DNA of 36,715 nt from Anaerolineales bacterium (GTDB lineage: Bacteria; Chloroflexota; Anaerolineae; Anaerolineales; Villigracilaceae): assembly GCA_013360875.1 (NCBI GenBank), contig JABWAU010000042.1, positions 1 through 36,715 of the forward strand, read 5' to 3'. Position numbers and translations under genes: made by a program. Positions 6,873 to 14,972 of the stretch are shown here, in pieces (the stretch's first letter is position 1; each line of letters begins with the position of its first letter). The notes under the pieces were generated by a model. It had not been told where the DNA came from. It did not search any database and worked only from the letters and a program-made list of their open reading frames with translations.

Positions 6873-6925
6873 GGAATCCCGAAGTTCTACTTCGGGAAAT
6901 TCCGAAAGTAGAACTTTCGGATTCC
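6873..6925. repeat. Paired-hairpin element with complementary loops (copy 2)
   Basis: Hairpin one is CCCGAAGT-TCT-ACTTCGGG (6878-6896) and hairpin two is TCCGAAAGT-AGA-ACTTTCGGA (6901-6921), closed by GGAAT (6873-6877) and ATTCC (6921-6925). Loops TCT and AGA are exact complements. The second hairpin is close to an inverted copy of the first, so the element can also fold as one long stem. Confidence 0.7.
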
Positions 6926-6947
6926 GCTCGAACAAGCGAGAATAGAA

Positions 6948-7274
6948 ATGAAAATCGCAAAAATCATCTCCCTCCTCGGCATCCTTGCCATGACCGCCGT
7001 GTTGATCTACGGTTTCACCGTCGGTGACTTCTCTGGCGAAGGCAGTCAACTGCTGTCAATGCCGTGGGGCATCGTCTCACTCGTTGACCTCTACACAGGC
7101 TTCACGCTCTTCTCGATGTGGATCATCTACCGCGAGAAATCCCTGCTCGTTGCCATCGTGTGGACGATCGCCATGATGACGCTTGGCTTCTTCGCGGGCG
7201 CGCTCTACACCTTCCTCGCCTTGCAATCCAGCAACGGCGACTGGCGCAAATTCTGGATGGGAAAGCATGTCTGA
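6948..7274 (+). CDS. Small membrane protein, DUF1475-like
   Basis: 108 residues, three hydrophobic helices. The stretch SMPWGIVSLVDLYTGFTLFS followed by MWIIYREKS and FFAGALYTFLAL matches the DUF1475 pattern (Pro-Trp-Gly, Val-Asp-Leu-Tyr, Arg-Glu). Function unknown in the family. Its 3' end overlaps the following gene by eight bases, implying translational coupling. Confidence 0.65.
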   Translation: MKIAKIISLLGILAMTAVLIYGFTVGDFSGEGSQLLSMPWGIVSLVDLYTGFTLFSMWIIYREKSLLVAIVWTIAMMTLGFFAGALYTFLALQSSNGDWRKFWMGKHV

Positions 7275-7941
7275 CAAAGCGCGCGAACTGCTCGAAGAGT
7301 TCCGCACAGTGACAGGAAAGGTCGGGCTGCTGGATACGATCCTGCCGCCAATTCTCTTCCTCCTGCTGAACGGACTGGCTGGATTCACCGCCGCCATGAT
7401 CGGCGCGCTCAGCCTCTCGGTGGTGACCGCCATCCTGCGCTTCCGCCGCGGACAGTCCCTGCTCTACGCGCTCGCGGGACTGGGCAGTGTCGGTCTCGCC
7501 ATCGCGCTTGCGCTTCTGCTCGGACGTTCGGAGGGATTCTTCCTCCCAGGCATCGTCAACGGCGGGTTGACGGTCGCCCTGACGCTGGTCAGCCTGCTCA
7601 TCCGCAAGCCCATCGTGGCATGGACGAGTTACCTCGCCCGCCGCTGGCCGCTCGATTGGTACTGGCATGACCGAGTCCGCCCGGCGTACACCGAAGTGAC
7701 CATCGCATGGCTGTTGTACTTCGCCGCGAAATTATTCTGGCAGGTCATGCTCTTTCAAGGCAACGCGGTGGATCAACTCGCCCTCTTCAACACGCTGACG
7801 GGTTGGCCCGCAACCATCGCCCTGCTCATCTTGAGTTACCTCTACGGCACGTGGCGACTCGCCCAACTGCGCGGTCCCAGCGTGGAAGAATTTCGGGTCG
7901 GCGCGCCCGCCCCGTGGTCGGGCCAGAGGCGAGGGTTTTAG
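7267..7941 (+). CDS. Integral membrane protein, DUF3159-like
   Basis: 224 residues from MSDKARELLEEF. The frame is open 28 codons upstream, but that stretch overlaps the previous gene deeply and is not hydrophobic. Six hydrophobic helices are visible, with RFRRGQSLLYALAGLGSVGL near residue 58 and RKPIVAWTSYLARRWPLDWY near residue 118; this resembles DUF3159 proteins. No enzymatic motif seen. The last residues (PAPWSGQRRGF) run into the degraded MFS region. Confidence 0.55.
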   Translation: MSDKARELLEEFRTVTGKVGLLDTILPPILFLLLNGLAGFTAAMIGALSLSVVTAILRFRRGQSLLYALAGLGSVGLAIALALLLGRSEGFFLPGIVNGGLTVALTLVSLLIRKPIVAWTSYLARRWPLDWYWHDRVRPAYTEVTIAWLLYFAAKLFWQVMLFQGNAVDQLALFNTLTGWPATIALLILSYLYGTWRLAQLRGPSVEEFRVGAPAPWSGQRRGF

Positions 7942-7979
7942 TCAAAACATCCACCGTTGCGGGGAGGGCACTTTTCCCG

Positions 7980-8135
7980 ATGAAACAATTTCCTCGTTGT
8001 GGATGGAATTGCCCGGTCTTCATTGACCTGCTCGGTTTCAGCCTCATCCTCCCGCTGCTGCCGTTCTACTCCAAGCAATACAGTGCCAGCCCCTGTGCCT
8101 CCCGAACTGCTCAAAAACTGAAAGGACCCTTCTAA
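7980..8135 (+). pseudogene. Remnant of an MFS transporter N-terminus
   Basis: The 193-base gap 7942-8134 holds no intact gene. A short frame beginning MKQFPRCGWNCP contains VFIDLLGFSLILPLLPFYSK followed by QYSASP. This is the first helix and loop of TetA-like/multidrug major facilitator transporters. It then runs into unrelated sequence (CASRTAQKLKGPF) and stops after 51 codons, about one eighth of a full transporter. The stop overlaps the next ATG (TAATG). I read it as a deletion scar of a transporter that once sat here. Confidence 0.7.
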
Positions 8136-9151
8136 TGCAACCAACCACTCAAAAAACCACATTCCTCTCGCTCCTGGCTACCATTACAGCGCTCACTGCC
8201 GTCATCTGGCTCACCGCCAACGGGCTGCAAACCCGCTTCGATGTGGTCAACGAAAAGTATTATTCCTTCTTTTATCCCTGGCAGACCCGCAACCCCACGA
8301 CAATGGCATACGTCACTGCCTGGCTGGGATACGCGCTGCACAACATCGCTGCCTGGGCAATCATCTGGGCGGCGCAGCGCGCTAAACCCAAATACGAGAG
8401 CGGCTTCCGCTGGTTCAACTGGGCGATGGTCGCCGTGAACCTGGGCGGATTTGCCCTGCACTGGATTCAAACCCAACTCTGGTACGACGGGCTGGCGATT
8501 TCCGTCCCTGAAGTGACCTCGCAGGGATCGGTCATCCTGATGCTGGTGTTCATCCTGATCCTCGAAGCGCCGCGCCGCGGGCTGTTTTTCGGGAAGAAAA
8601 TCAATTTCCGCCAGGCTTTTCTAGACGTGGTGCGCCGCTATCACGGATACCTGTTCTCCTGGGCGCTGATTTACACCTTCTGGTATCACCCCATGGAAAA
8701 CACCTTCGGTCACCTGGCAGGCTTTCTGTATATGTTTGCCCTGCTTTCGCAGTCGGTGCTGCTCTTTAACCGCGCTCACCTGAATAAGTGGTGGAAGTTC
8801 TCCCTCGAAGCGCTGGTGCTGGTACATGGCACGCTGGTCGCCATCTATCAGGGCAATGGATTGTGGCCCATGTTCTTCTTCGGCTTTTCCGCCATGATTG
8901 TGCTGACCCAAATGCACGGATTGGGGCTGAGCGCCCGTCTGCGCGCCTTGCTGGCTGGGGTCTTCGTCCTCGGTGTGGGGCTGTTCTATGGTCTGAGCGG
9001 GGACTTCGCCCGCATCAACGAAGTCATCCGCATCCCGTTCATCGAATACCTGGCGGTTTTCCTCTTCTACGGCTTGTTCATGACTGGCTACGGGCTAAAG
9101 CGTCTGCTCAAACCCGCCCCGTTTTCCGATAAGGGAGAGGCAAAAGGATGA
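8135..9151 (+). CDS. Unrecognised polytopic membrane protein beside photolyase
   Basis: 338 residues with roughly nine hydrophobic helices. I do not recognise a family. Conspicuous conserved-looking features are several membrane-embedded histidines: [13 protein letters not shown] near residue 66, [18 protein letters not shown] near residue 102, and [20 protein letters not shown] near residue 182. Histidines in helices can bind haem or metal or form a desaturase/hydroxylase-like site, but spacing does not match the classic HX3H/HXXHH boxes. The gene starts on the TAATG of the MFS remnant and ends overlapping the photolyase start by four bases, so it is coupled to photolyase expression. A role in light response or pigment handling is inference. 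Confidence 0.7.
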   Translation: MQPTTQKTTFLSLLATITALTAVIWLTANGLQTRFDVVNEKYYSFFYPWQTRNPTTMAYVTAWLGYALHNIAAWAIIWAAQRAKPKYESGFRWFNWAMVAVNLGGFALHWIQTQLWYDGLAISVPEVTSQGSVILMLVFILILEAPRRGLFFGKKINFRQAFLDVVRRYHGYLFSWALIYTFWYHPMENTFGHLAGFLYMFALLSQSVLLFNRAHLNKWWKFSLEALVLVHGTLVAIYQGNGLWPMFFFGFSAMIVLTQMHGLGLSARLRALLAGVFVLGVGLFYGLSGDFARINEVIRIPFIEYLAVFLFYGLFMTGYGLKRLLKPAPFSDKGEAKG

Positions 9152-10560
9152 GGAATAAAGAAGCAAACCGCATGACCTCGATCTGGTGGATTCGGCGCGA
9201 CTTAAGACTGACCGACAACCCGGCGCTTCATGCCGCGCTCGAGGCTGGTTCCGTTCTCCCGGTCTTTATCCTCGACCCAGCCTTTTCCTCCTCATCCCTC
9301 CGCCGAAAGAATTTCCTCCACGAGGGACTCCACGCCCTTAACCGCGACCTCCGCGCCCGTAACTCGTATCTCGTAACTCGTCACGGCAAGCCGCTGTCAA
9401 TTTTGAAACAACTCCTCGCGGAAACGAACGCCTCCGCCATCTTCGCCGAAGCGGACTTCACCCCCTACGCCCGCCGCCGCGACGCAGAGATCGCCCGCGA
9501 ACTTCCCCTCCAACTCATTCACGGACAAACCGTCCATCATCCCGAGTTCGTCAAAAAAGCAGACGGCACCCCCTACACCGTCTTCACGCCTTACTCCAAA
9601 GCGTGGAAGGCGCGCCTCGAGCCCATCCACCTGTTCCCCGCGCCTGAAAATATTCCAACTCCCAAGAATATTTTTTCTGAGCCAATTCCAGATTACAAAA
9701 CCAATCCGCTCTTCCCCGCTGGTGAACAAGAAGCGCTCCACCGCTTAAACCAATTTACCTCTTCCCCAATTTTCCAATATACCGACCATCGCAACCGCAT
9801 GGACTTGGATGGCACTTCATCGTTGTCGCCGTATCTCCGCTTCGGAATGCTTGGGCTGCGACAAGCAGTTCATGCAGCGAAACTTTCAAACCTTCAAACC
9901 TTTCAACCTTCGAACAAACAAGGTTCCGAAACCTGGCTCAACGAACTCATCTGGCGCGAGTTCTACATCCAGATTCTCTACCACTTCCCTCACGTCGCAA
10001 AGACCGCCTTCAACCCTGCGCTGGCAAACATCCCCTGGCGGAACGAGACGTCAGAGTTCGAGGCGTGGAAGAGGGGCGAAACAGGCGTCCCTGTGGTAGA
10101 TGCGGCGATGCGTCAACTGCTTGCCACAGGCTGGATGCACAACCGTGCGCGCATGATCGTCGCCTCGTTCCTCGTCAAAGACCTGCTCATTGACTGGCGC
10201 TGGGGCGAAGCCTGGTTCATGGAAAACCTGCTCGACGGCGACCTCGCCGCCAACAACGGTGGCTGGCAATGGACAGCCGGCACCGGCACCGACGCTGCGC
10301 CCTACTTCCGCATTTTCAACCCTGTGCTGCAATCCCGCAAATTCGACCCGAACGGCGACTACATCCGCAAGTGGATCCCCGAACTGCGCGGGCTGAGCGC
10401 TGCGGACATCCACGCCCCGTGGGAAAAAGGCATCCAGGTCAAAGGCTATCCCGCCCGCCCCATCATCGAACGCGACAAGGAAAGAACATTGAAAGCCTAT
10501 AACCTGTCAAAGGTCGAAAGCAACGCCCTGAGCATGTCGAAGGGTCAAAAGTCTCTATGA
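9148..10560 (+). CDS. phrB: Cryptochrome/photolyase-family DNA photolyase
   Basis: 470 residues, normal for class I CPD photolyases; uses FAD and light to split pyrimidine dimers. The N-terminal antenna-domain start [16 protein letters not shown] and the C-terminal FAD domain are clear: [19 protein letters not shown] near residue 270, [19 protein letters not shown] near residue 315, and [19 protein letters not shown] near residue 370. The start is supported by GGGAGAGG seven bases upstream; an ATG eight codons later is possible. The segment [14 protein letters not shown] (9891-9921) and the tail [16 protein letters not shown] are encoded by repeat DNA. Located next to P450 and cyclase genes, as in Thermus crt clusters. 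Confidence 0.92.
   Translation: MRNKEANRMTSIWWIRRDLRLTDNPALHAALEAGSVLPVFILDPAFSSSSLRRKNFLHEGLHALNRDLRARNSYLVTRHGKPLSILKQLLAETNASAIFAEADFTPYARRRDAEIARELPLQLIHGQTVHHPEFVKKADGTPYTVFTPYSKAWKARLEPIHLFPAPENIPTPKNIFSEPIPDYKTNPLFPAGEQEALHRLNQFTSSPIFQYTDHRNRMDLDGTSSLSPYLRFGMLGLRQAVHAAKLSNLQTFQPSNKQGSETWLNELIWREFYIQILYHFPHVAKTAFNPALANIPWRNETSEFEAWKRGETGVPVVDAAMRQLLATGWMHNRARMIVASFLVKDLLIDWRWGEAWFMENLLDGDLAANNGGWQWTAGTGTDAAPYFRIFNPVLQSRKFDPNGDYIRKWIPELRGLSAADIHAPWEKGIQVKGYPARPIIERDKERTLKAYNLSKVESNALSMSKGQKSL
9891..9921. repeat. Microrepeat inside the photolyase gene
   Basis: Degenerate TTTCAAACC/TTCAAACC/TTTCAACC units repeat in tandem and encode a Ser/Gln/Asn-rich loop. Similar short tandem words occur in the P450 gene and at 12746-12793. 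Confidence 0.4.
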
Positions 10561-10590
10561 CCTCTGACCTTCGACTTGCGACTTTTGACT
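10507..10590. repeat. Palindromic repeat at the photolyase/P450 junction
   Basis: CAAAGGTCGAAAG at 10508 is echoed in inverse orientation by TGACCTTCGACTTG at 10566. Between them lies CCCTGAGCATGTCGAAGGG, a dispersed palindrome related to the one at 4508. It supplies the last ~17 residues of the photolyase and the short intergenic gap. Confidence 0.45.
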
Positions 10591-10591
10591 T

Positions 10592-11860
10592 ATGAAATCC
10601 ATCCCCCCCTCCCTCGGACGCGCCGCACTGCGCGCCCTCCTCAAAGAACGTTCCCCGCTTGGACCGCTCAAAGTCATGGCAAAACACGTCGGGCGCTTCT
10701 TTCAAATCCCGCTGCCTGGTTTTCGCCCCTATGTCGTCTTCGGTCCAGAAGCAAACCGCAAAGTCCTCGTCACCGAGCGCGGCAAACTCCTCTGGCGCAA
10801 CACCGACCCCGTCACCGACCTGCTCCGCCGCGGCGTCCTCATCGTGGACGGCGAAGAACACGACCGCTACCGCGCCCTCATGGAACCGCCGCTTCACCCC
10901 TCGCAACTCCCCGCCTACACCGACATGATGATTCGCCAGACCGAGCGCGTCGCCTCAACATGGCAGGACGGTCAAATCGTGGACATGCTCGTCGAGAGCC
11001 GCAAAATCGCCCTGCTCATCATCATGCAAGCCCTCTTTAGCAAAGACGTTTGGGACGACCTGCCGCGCATCTGGGATCCCATCCTCAAAGCCATCGCATA
11101 CATCTCCCCCGGCGCGTGGATTCTCTGGCGCAACATTCCACGTCCTGGCTACAAAAAGCATCTTCAGACACTCGACGACTACCTCTACCAGATCATCGCC
11201 TCCCGCCGCGCCAACGTTGAACGTTCAACGTTAGACGTTCAACCCGACCTCCTCCAACACCTCCTCGACGCAGGACTCACCGACGACCTCATCCGCGACC
11301 AGATGCTGACCATGCTCATCGCGGGGCACGACACCTCCACTGCGCTTCTCGCCTGGACCTTCGCCCTGCTCGGCGAGCACCCCGAAGTTTTCTCCACGCT
11401 GACAGCGGAAGTGATCGCGCGCGAAAAATCGCCCCTGCTCGATCAAGTCATCAAGGAAAGTCTGCGACTCTATCCGCCTATCCACATCGGCAACCGCCGC
11501 GTGGCGGAGGAGATTCACTTCGACGAAGGCTCCGTCCCTGCGGGCGAGCGACTGTTCTACTCCATCTACCTCACCCACCGCGATCCCGAAATTTGGGAAA
11601 ACCCCGATTCCTTCTGCCCCGAACGTTTCGCCCACGGACGCAAGACCCCGCCCATGAGTTACGTCCCCTTCGGCGGCGGACCGCGCGCGTGCATCGGCGC
11701 GGCGTTCGGTCAGGCGGAGGCGCGGGTTGTCCTGGCGCACCTGCTTCGCAACTACCAGTTCCAATTTACCAACCACCCCATCCATCCCCACATGGGCGCC
11801 ACCCTGGAGCCAAGACCTGGGGTGATGATGAGGGTGAAGCGCAGGCAGGTACACAGGTAA
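10592..11860 (+). CDS. Cytochrome P450, CYP175-like probable carotenoid hydroxylase
   Basis: 422 residues, soluble-type P450 without a membrane anchor. Diagnostic motifs are present in order: oxygen-activating I-helix AGHDTST (near residue 244), K-helix ESLRLYPP (near 290), and haem loop FGGGPRACIGAAFG with Cys near residue 367. In Thermus, CYP175A1 hydroxylates beta-carotene and lies in a crt cluster with crtB, photolyase and a LitR regulator. The same neighbours here make beta-carotene 3-hydroxylation the best guess (inference). An NVERSTLDVQP segment is encoded by a repeat. The last codons lie in a 16-bp tandem repeat leading into the cyclase gene. Confidence 0.88.
   Translation: MKSIPPSLGRAALRALLKERSPLGPLKVMAKHVGRFFQIPLPGFRPYVVFGPEANRKVLVTERGKLLWRNTDPVTDLLRRGVLIVDGEEHDRYRALMEPPLHPSQLPAYTDMMIRQTERVASTWQDGQIVDMLVESRKIALLIIMQALFSKDVWDDLPRIWDPILKAIAYISPGAWILWRNIPRPGYKKHLQTLDDYLYQIIASRRANVERSTLDVQPDLLQHLLDAGLTDDLIRDQMLTMLIAGHDTSTALLAWTFALLGEHPEVFSTLTAEVIAREKSPLLDQVIKESLRLYPPIHIGNRRVAEEIHFDEGSVPAGERLFYSIYLTHRDPEIWENPDSFCPERFAHGRKTPPMSYVPFGGGPRACIGAAFGQAEARVVLAHLLRNYQFQFTNHPIHPHMGATLEPRPGVMMRVKRRQVHR
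11213..11242. repeat. AACGTTGAACGTT microrepeat inside the P450 gene
   Basis: Alternating AACGTTGA/ACGTTCAACG/TTAGACGTTCAACC units form overlapping palindromes and encode NVERSTLDVQ in a surface region between helices. Confidence 0.45.
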
Positions 11861-11880
11861 ACACGTACACAGGTAAACAT
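11849..11880 (+). repeat. 16-bp tandem repeat spanning the P450 stop and cyclase start
   Basis: GTACACAGGTAAACAC (11849-11864) is followed by GTACACAGGTAAACAT (11865-11880). The first copy contains the P450 stop; the second supplies the AGG ribosome-binding core and the A and T of the ATG at 11879. Confidence 0.7.
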
Positions 11881-12766
11881 GACATATTTTGGATTTCTTC
11901 TTCGCTTCCTTGTAATTCCCATCCTCGCCTTGCTTGCCATCCACTACCTGCTCTCCCTCCGCGCGAGGACGAAGGCTGGGGTGAGGGCATCCCCTCTCCC
12001 ACAGGGAGAGGGGCCGGGGGTGAGGGTCCCCCCTCTCCCACAGGGAGAGGGGCCGGGGGTGAGGGTATCCCCGCGCGCCGTGTGGATTGGCATCGCCATT
12101 CACGTCTTCCTCGCCGTCGCCTACACCACCCCTTGGGATAACTACCTCGTCGCCACAGGCGTCTGGTACTACAACCCCGACCTCGTGACAGGCATCGTCC
12201 TCGGTTATGTCCCAATCGAGGAATACACCTTCTTCGTCGTGGAGACGCTCCTTGCAGGATTGTGGTGGTGGTTTCTGGCGCGGCGCATCTCCCCGCCCAA
12301 AACAGACTTCAAGGCATCCCTCCCTGCGCGTTTGATTCCGTTTTCCGTTTTATTCCTTGCGTGGGCTGTCTTCACATTCCTTTTCTTCTTCGGCGATGTG
12401 AAATGGACCTACCTCTCCATCACCCTCTTCTGGGCATTGCCTGCCATCTTTCCGCAACTCCTCTTTGGCGCAGACATCCTCTGGCATCACCGCAAACTGG
12501 TCTTCTGGAGCATTCTCGTCCCTGGTTCGTACCTCTCACTGATGGACATCGTCGCACTCACCGACACCACCTGGAGCATTTCAAAGGAACAGACCACAGG
12601 CGTCCTCTTCTTTGGCATCCTGCCGCTGGAAGAGGTGGTGTTCTTTTTCATCACCAATGTTTTAATCACCTTTGGGATGACATTACTGCTCTCAGAGCAG
12701 GGACGCTTGCGCTTGGCGGAATGGAAGGCGCTCCTCCGCCGCCGCTCACTGATTACTGATCACTGA
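11879..12766 (+). CDS. crtYcd: Fused heterodimeric-type lycopene cyclase (CrtYcd/CarR-like)
   Basis: 295 residues with seven to eight hydrophobic helices. The heterodimeric-type cyclases (CrtYc plus CrtYd, fused in archaea, fungi and some bacteria) carry a P-x-E-E motif in each half. Here PIEE is at residues 112-115 (after YTTPWDNYLVATGVWYYN) and PLEE at 249-252 (after LTDTTWSISKEQTTG). The enzyme closes beta rings on lycopene in the membrane, giving beta-carotene for the adjacent P450. Residues 38-63 are two copies of a repeat-encoded PLPQGEGPGVRV unit between helix 1 and helix 2. The last residues (RSLITDH) come from a 14-bp tandem repeat. Last gene of the rightward run. Confidence 0.88.
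   Translation: MTYFGFLLRFLVIPILALLAIHYLLSLRARTKAGVRASPLPQGEGPGVRVPPLPQGEGPGVRVSPRAVWIGIAIHVFLAVAYTTPWDNYLVATGVWYYNPDLVTGIVLGYVPIEEYTFFVVETLLAGLWWWFLARRISPPKTDFKASLPARLIPFSVLFLAWAVFTFLFFFGDVKWTYLSITLFWALPAIFPQLLFGADILWHHRKLVFWSILVPGSYLSLMDIVALTDTTWSISKEQTTGVLFFGILPLEEVVFFFITNVLITFGMTLLLSEQGRLRLAEWKALLRRRSLITDH
11991..12068. repeat. 39-bp tandem palindromic repeat in the cyclase gene
   Basis: Two exact or near-exact 39-bp units (11991-12029 and 12030-12068), each with CCCCTCTCC pairing to GGAGAGGGG. Period 39 equals 13 codons, so the frame is kept. This PLPQGEGPGVRV-encoding sequence is a known type of dispersed bacterial repeat. A partial third unit precedes it (GGGGTGAGGG near 11978). Confidence 0.8.
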
Positions 12767-12793
12767 TTACTGATCACTGATTACTGATCACTG
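12746..12793. repeat. 14-bp tandem repeat containing both convergent stop codons
   Basis: TCACTGATTACTGA repeats at 12746, 12760 and 12774, plus six bases of a fourth copy. The cyclase stop (12764-12766) and the glycosyltransferase stop (from 12774, opposite strand) both lie within it. Confidence 0.85.
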
Positions 12794-13727
12794 CCTCCTT
12801 CTCCTCCGGCGCTTCGCGGACGATATAGAGCGGTCTGCCTTTGGCTTCGTCGTAGATGCGGCCGATGTATTCGCCGAGGATGCCGAGCGAGATCAACTGC
12901 ACGCCTCCGAGGAACAGCACAGCGATCAACGTGGTCGCCTGCCCGAAGAAGGCTTGCGATCCGCTGGCGCGCAGGTAAATGACGATGGGGATGGCAAGGA
13001 TGGCAACCCCCGCCGAGAAGAAGCCAAAGAACGTGGCAACTTGCAAAGGGAAGTAAGAGAAACTGGTGATGGCGTTGAGCGCCAGACGGAACATCTTGCG
13101 GAAGGGATACTTGGTTTCGCCTGCCACACGCGCTGCGCGCTTGTACTCCACCCCAATCTGGCGAAAGCCCACCCATGCCGACATGCCACGCGGGAAGCGA
13201 TGCCGCTCGCGCATGGATTTGAGCACGTCCACCACTTTTCGATCCATCAGGCGGAAGTCGCCGGTATCGAGGGGAATTTTCACGTCCGTGATGCGGTAGA
13301 TGATGCGGTAGAAGAGGGAGGCTGTCCAGAGTTTGAACCAGGACTCGCCCTCGCGCTCGGCGCGCACCGCATACACCACCTCGTAGCCTTCCCGCCATTT
13401 TTTGACCATTTCGGGGATGAGTTCGGGCGGGTCTTGCAGGTCTGCATCTATGACGACGACCGCGTCGCCGCGCGCGTAATCCCAGCCTGCGGTGATGGCG
13501 ATCTGATGCCCGAAGTTGCGCGCGAAGATCACGGGGCGGACGTGTTTGTCCTTTTTGGCGAGTTCGCGGATGGTCTCGGTCGAGCCGTCGGTGGAACCGT
13601 CGTCCACGAGGATGAGTTCCCAGGTCTTGCGCGTGGACTGCATCACCTCGCTCACGCGGCGATGCAGTTCGGGAAGGTTTTCCTTTTCGTTGTAGATGGG
13701 AGCGATGATCGAATAGGTGATTTTCAT
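12774..13727 (-). CDS. GtrB/DPM1-type polyprenyl-phosphate glycosyltransferase (GT2)
   Basis: 317 residues. The N-terminal GT-A fold shows [26 protein letters not shown] and the metal-binding DADLQDPP (near residue 95). Two C-terminal helices follow ([20 protein letters not shown] and [20 protein letters not shown]), then [16 protein letters not shown]. This is the GtrB/ArnC-like group that loads a sugar onto undecaprenyl or polyprenyl phosphate at the inner membrane face. The sugar cannot be read from sequence. Its last residues (AVISNQ) are encoded by the tandem repeat shared with the cyclase. The two GT-C-like proteins at 31778-35802 could use such a donor (weak inference). Confidence 0.88.
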   Translation of the reverse strand: MKITYSIIAPIYNEKENLPELHRRVSEVMQSTRKTWELILVDDGSTDGSTETIRELAKKDKHVRPVIFARNFGHQIAITAGWDYARGDAVVVIDADLQDPPELIPEMVKKWREGYEVVYAVRAEREGESWFKLWTASLFYRIIYRITDVKIPLDTGDFRLMDRKVVDVLKSMRERHRFPRGMSAWVGFRQIGVEYKRAARVAGETKYPFRKMFRLALNAITSFSYFPLQVATFFGFFSAGVAILAIPIVIYLRASGSQAFFGQATTLIAVLFLGGVQLISLGILGEYIGRIYDEAKGRPLYIVREAPEEKEAVISNQ

Positions 13728-13814
13728 TATGGATTTCTTCCGGGCAGATTCGTTTTCAGATGTGAGTCGGTCTGGAAGGTTGAATCAGGTTCGGGTGGGT
13801 GCGAAGCGGGGTTC

Positions 13815-14972
13815 TTATTCCTTCGATTTCTTGAGTTTGATGCGGGCGCGTTTGGGCGGGTTGATCTTTTCCGGCGGGGCGACGAATTGCCGGCTTCCGT
13901 CGTCTTCAAAGGCGGGAAGCCCCAAAACCTTCCGCCGCAGGTATCCGAGGATCACAGTCAACGAGGCGATGACCGGCACAACGAGCAGCGCGCCGAGGAT
14001 GCCAGCCAGAATGGTCGCGACGATGATCACAACGAAGACCAGCCCCTCGTTCATGTGGACGCTGCGCCCCATGATGATCGGGCGCAGGAAGAAATTCTTC
14101 AGGTTAATCAACACCAGGTAAACCGCGATCACCAGTCCCGCCACCCAAAAGTTGGAAAGGGGTATCCACGAAGAGCCTTCGAGCAATGCCACGCCTGCCG
14201 CAAGCACAACGGCAAGAAACGGACCGACATCCGGCACCAACGTGAACAACCCGGCGATCATCCCCAACACCAGCGCGCCGGGAATGCCCATGATGAGCCA
14301 TACGATCGTAAAGACCACGCCCACGATCAGCATCAACACGATCTGCCCGCGCAGGTAAGCCATCCAAATATTTCGGATGCGGTCGTACAGTTCCTGCGCC
14401 TCGGCGCGGTACGGGGGCAGGACGAGGGCGAACATGCCCGCCTGTATCTCGGACCAGTGGGATAGCAGAAGATAGATGACGACCACGATCACGAGGAACC
14501 ACAGCACACCCACCGAGGTGGTTTCGAGCAGGGGCAGGATCTGTTCCGGCAGGGGCGCGAGGAAGGCGTCCTGCGCCTTCAACAGGTTCTCCGCCCAGCC
14601 CTCCAGATGAAATTCGAGACCACCGACCTGGATCGGTTGCGAAAGCGTGTTCCCGAGTTGTCTCGAAAGATCGAGCAGGTCCTGGACGACGATGCGCGCT
14701 TCGTCGTAAAAGATCGGCGTAAGCGCTGCGGGCAGACCAGCCATGAGGACCAGCGAGGAAAAGAAAACGACGTTCACCGAAGCCGCGCGCGACAGCCTCG
14801 TCCGCGCCCTGAGAAACTCGATGATCGGATTCAACAGGTACGCCACGAACCCGGCGATCACAAAATTTCTTACCGCGTCGCGCGCATAAAAGAGGAACGC
14901 GACGAACGCGAGGATGAGAAAAACTCCGACAACGTAACGAAATGTAAGCGACCATTCATTGTTTTCTTTCAT
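13815..14972 (-). CDS. AI-2E family transporter (PerM/TqsA-like permease)
   Basis: 385 residues, seven to eight hydrophobic helices. N-terminal pair around FLILAFVAFLFYARDAVRNF; a large loop near residues 85-150; then the conserved C-terminal core with GIPGALVLGMIAGLFTLVPDVGPFLA and LAGILGALLVVPVIASLTVI. Family members export varied small molecules or ions; the autoinducer-2 role applies to only a few, so no quorum role is claimed. Start overlaps the threonine synthase stop by four bases, so it is coupled to it. The C-terminus (KINPPKRARIKLKKSKE) is basic and cytoplasmic. Confidence 0.85.
   Translation of the reverse strand: MKENNEWSLTFRYVVGVFLILAFVAFLFYARDAVRNFVIAGFVAYLLNPIIEFLRARTRLSRAASVNVVFFSSLVLMAGLPAALTPIFYDEARIVVQDLLDLSRQLGNTLSQPIQVGGLEFHLEGWAENLLKAQDAFLAPLPEQILPLLETTSVGVLWFLVIVVVIYLLLSHWSEIQAGMFALVLPPYRAEAQELYDRIRNIWMAYLRGQIVLMLIVGVVFTIVWLIMGIPGALVLGMIAGLFTLVPDVGPFLAVVLAAGVALLEGSSWIPLSNFWVAGLVIAVYLVLINLKNFFLRPIIMGRSVHMNEGLVFVVIIVATILAGILGALLVVPVIASLTVILGYLRRKVLGLPAFEDDGSRQFVAPPEKINPPKRARIKLKKSKE

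Noticed and set aside
12746-12793. Possible CRISPR array
   Set aside because: Units of 14 bp are directly adjacent with no spacers; simple tandem repeat.
12954-14465. 503-codon open frame on the plus strand
   Set aside because: Lies opposite the glycosyltransferase and AI-2E transporter genes; its His/Asp/Arg-rich translation is typical of an antisense shadow.
13815-14972. Quorum-sensing autoinducer exporter
   Set aside because: Family name only; most members transport other solutes, and no LuxS or related gene is nearby.
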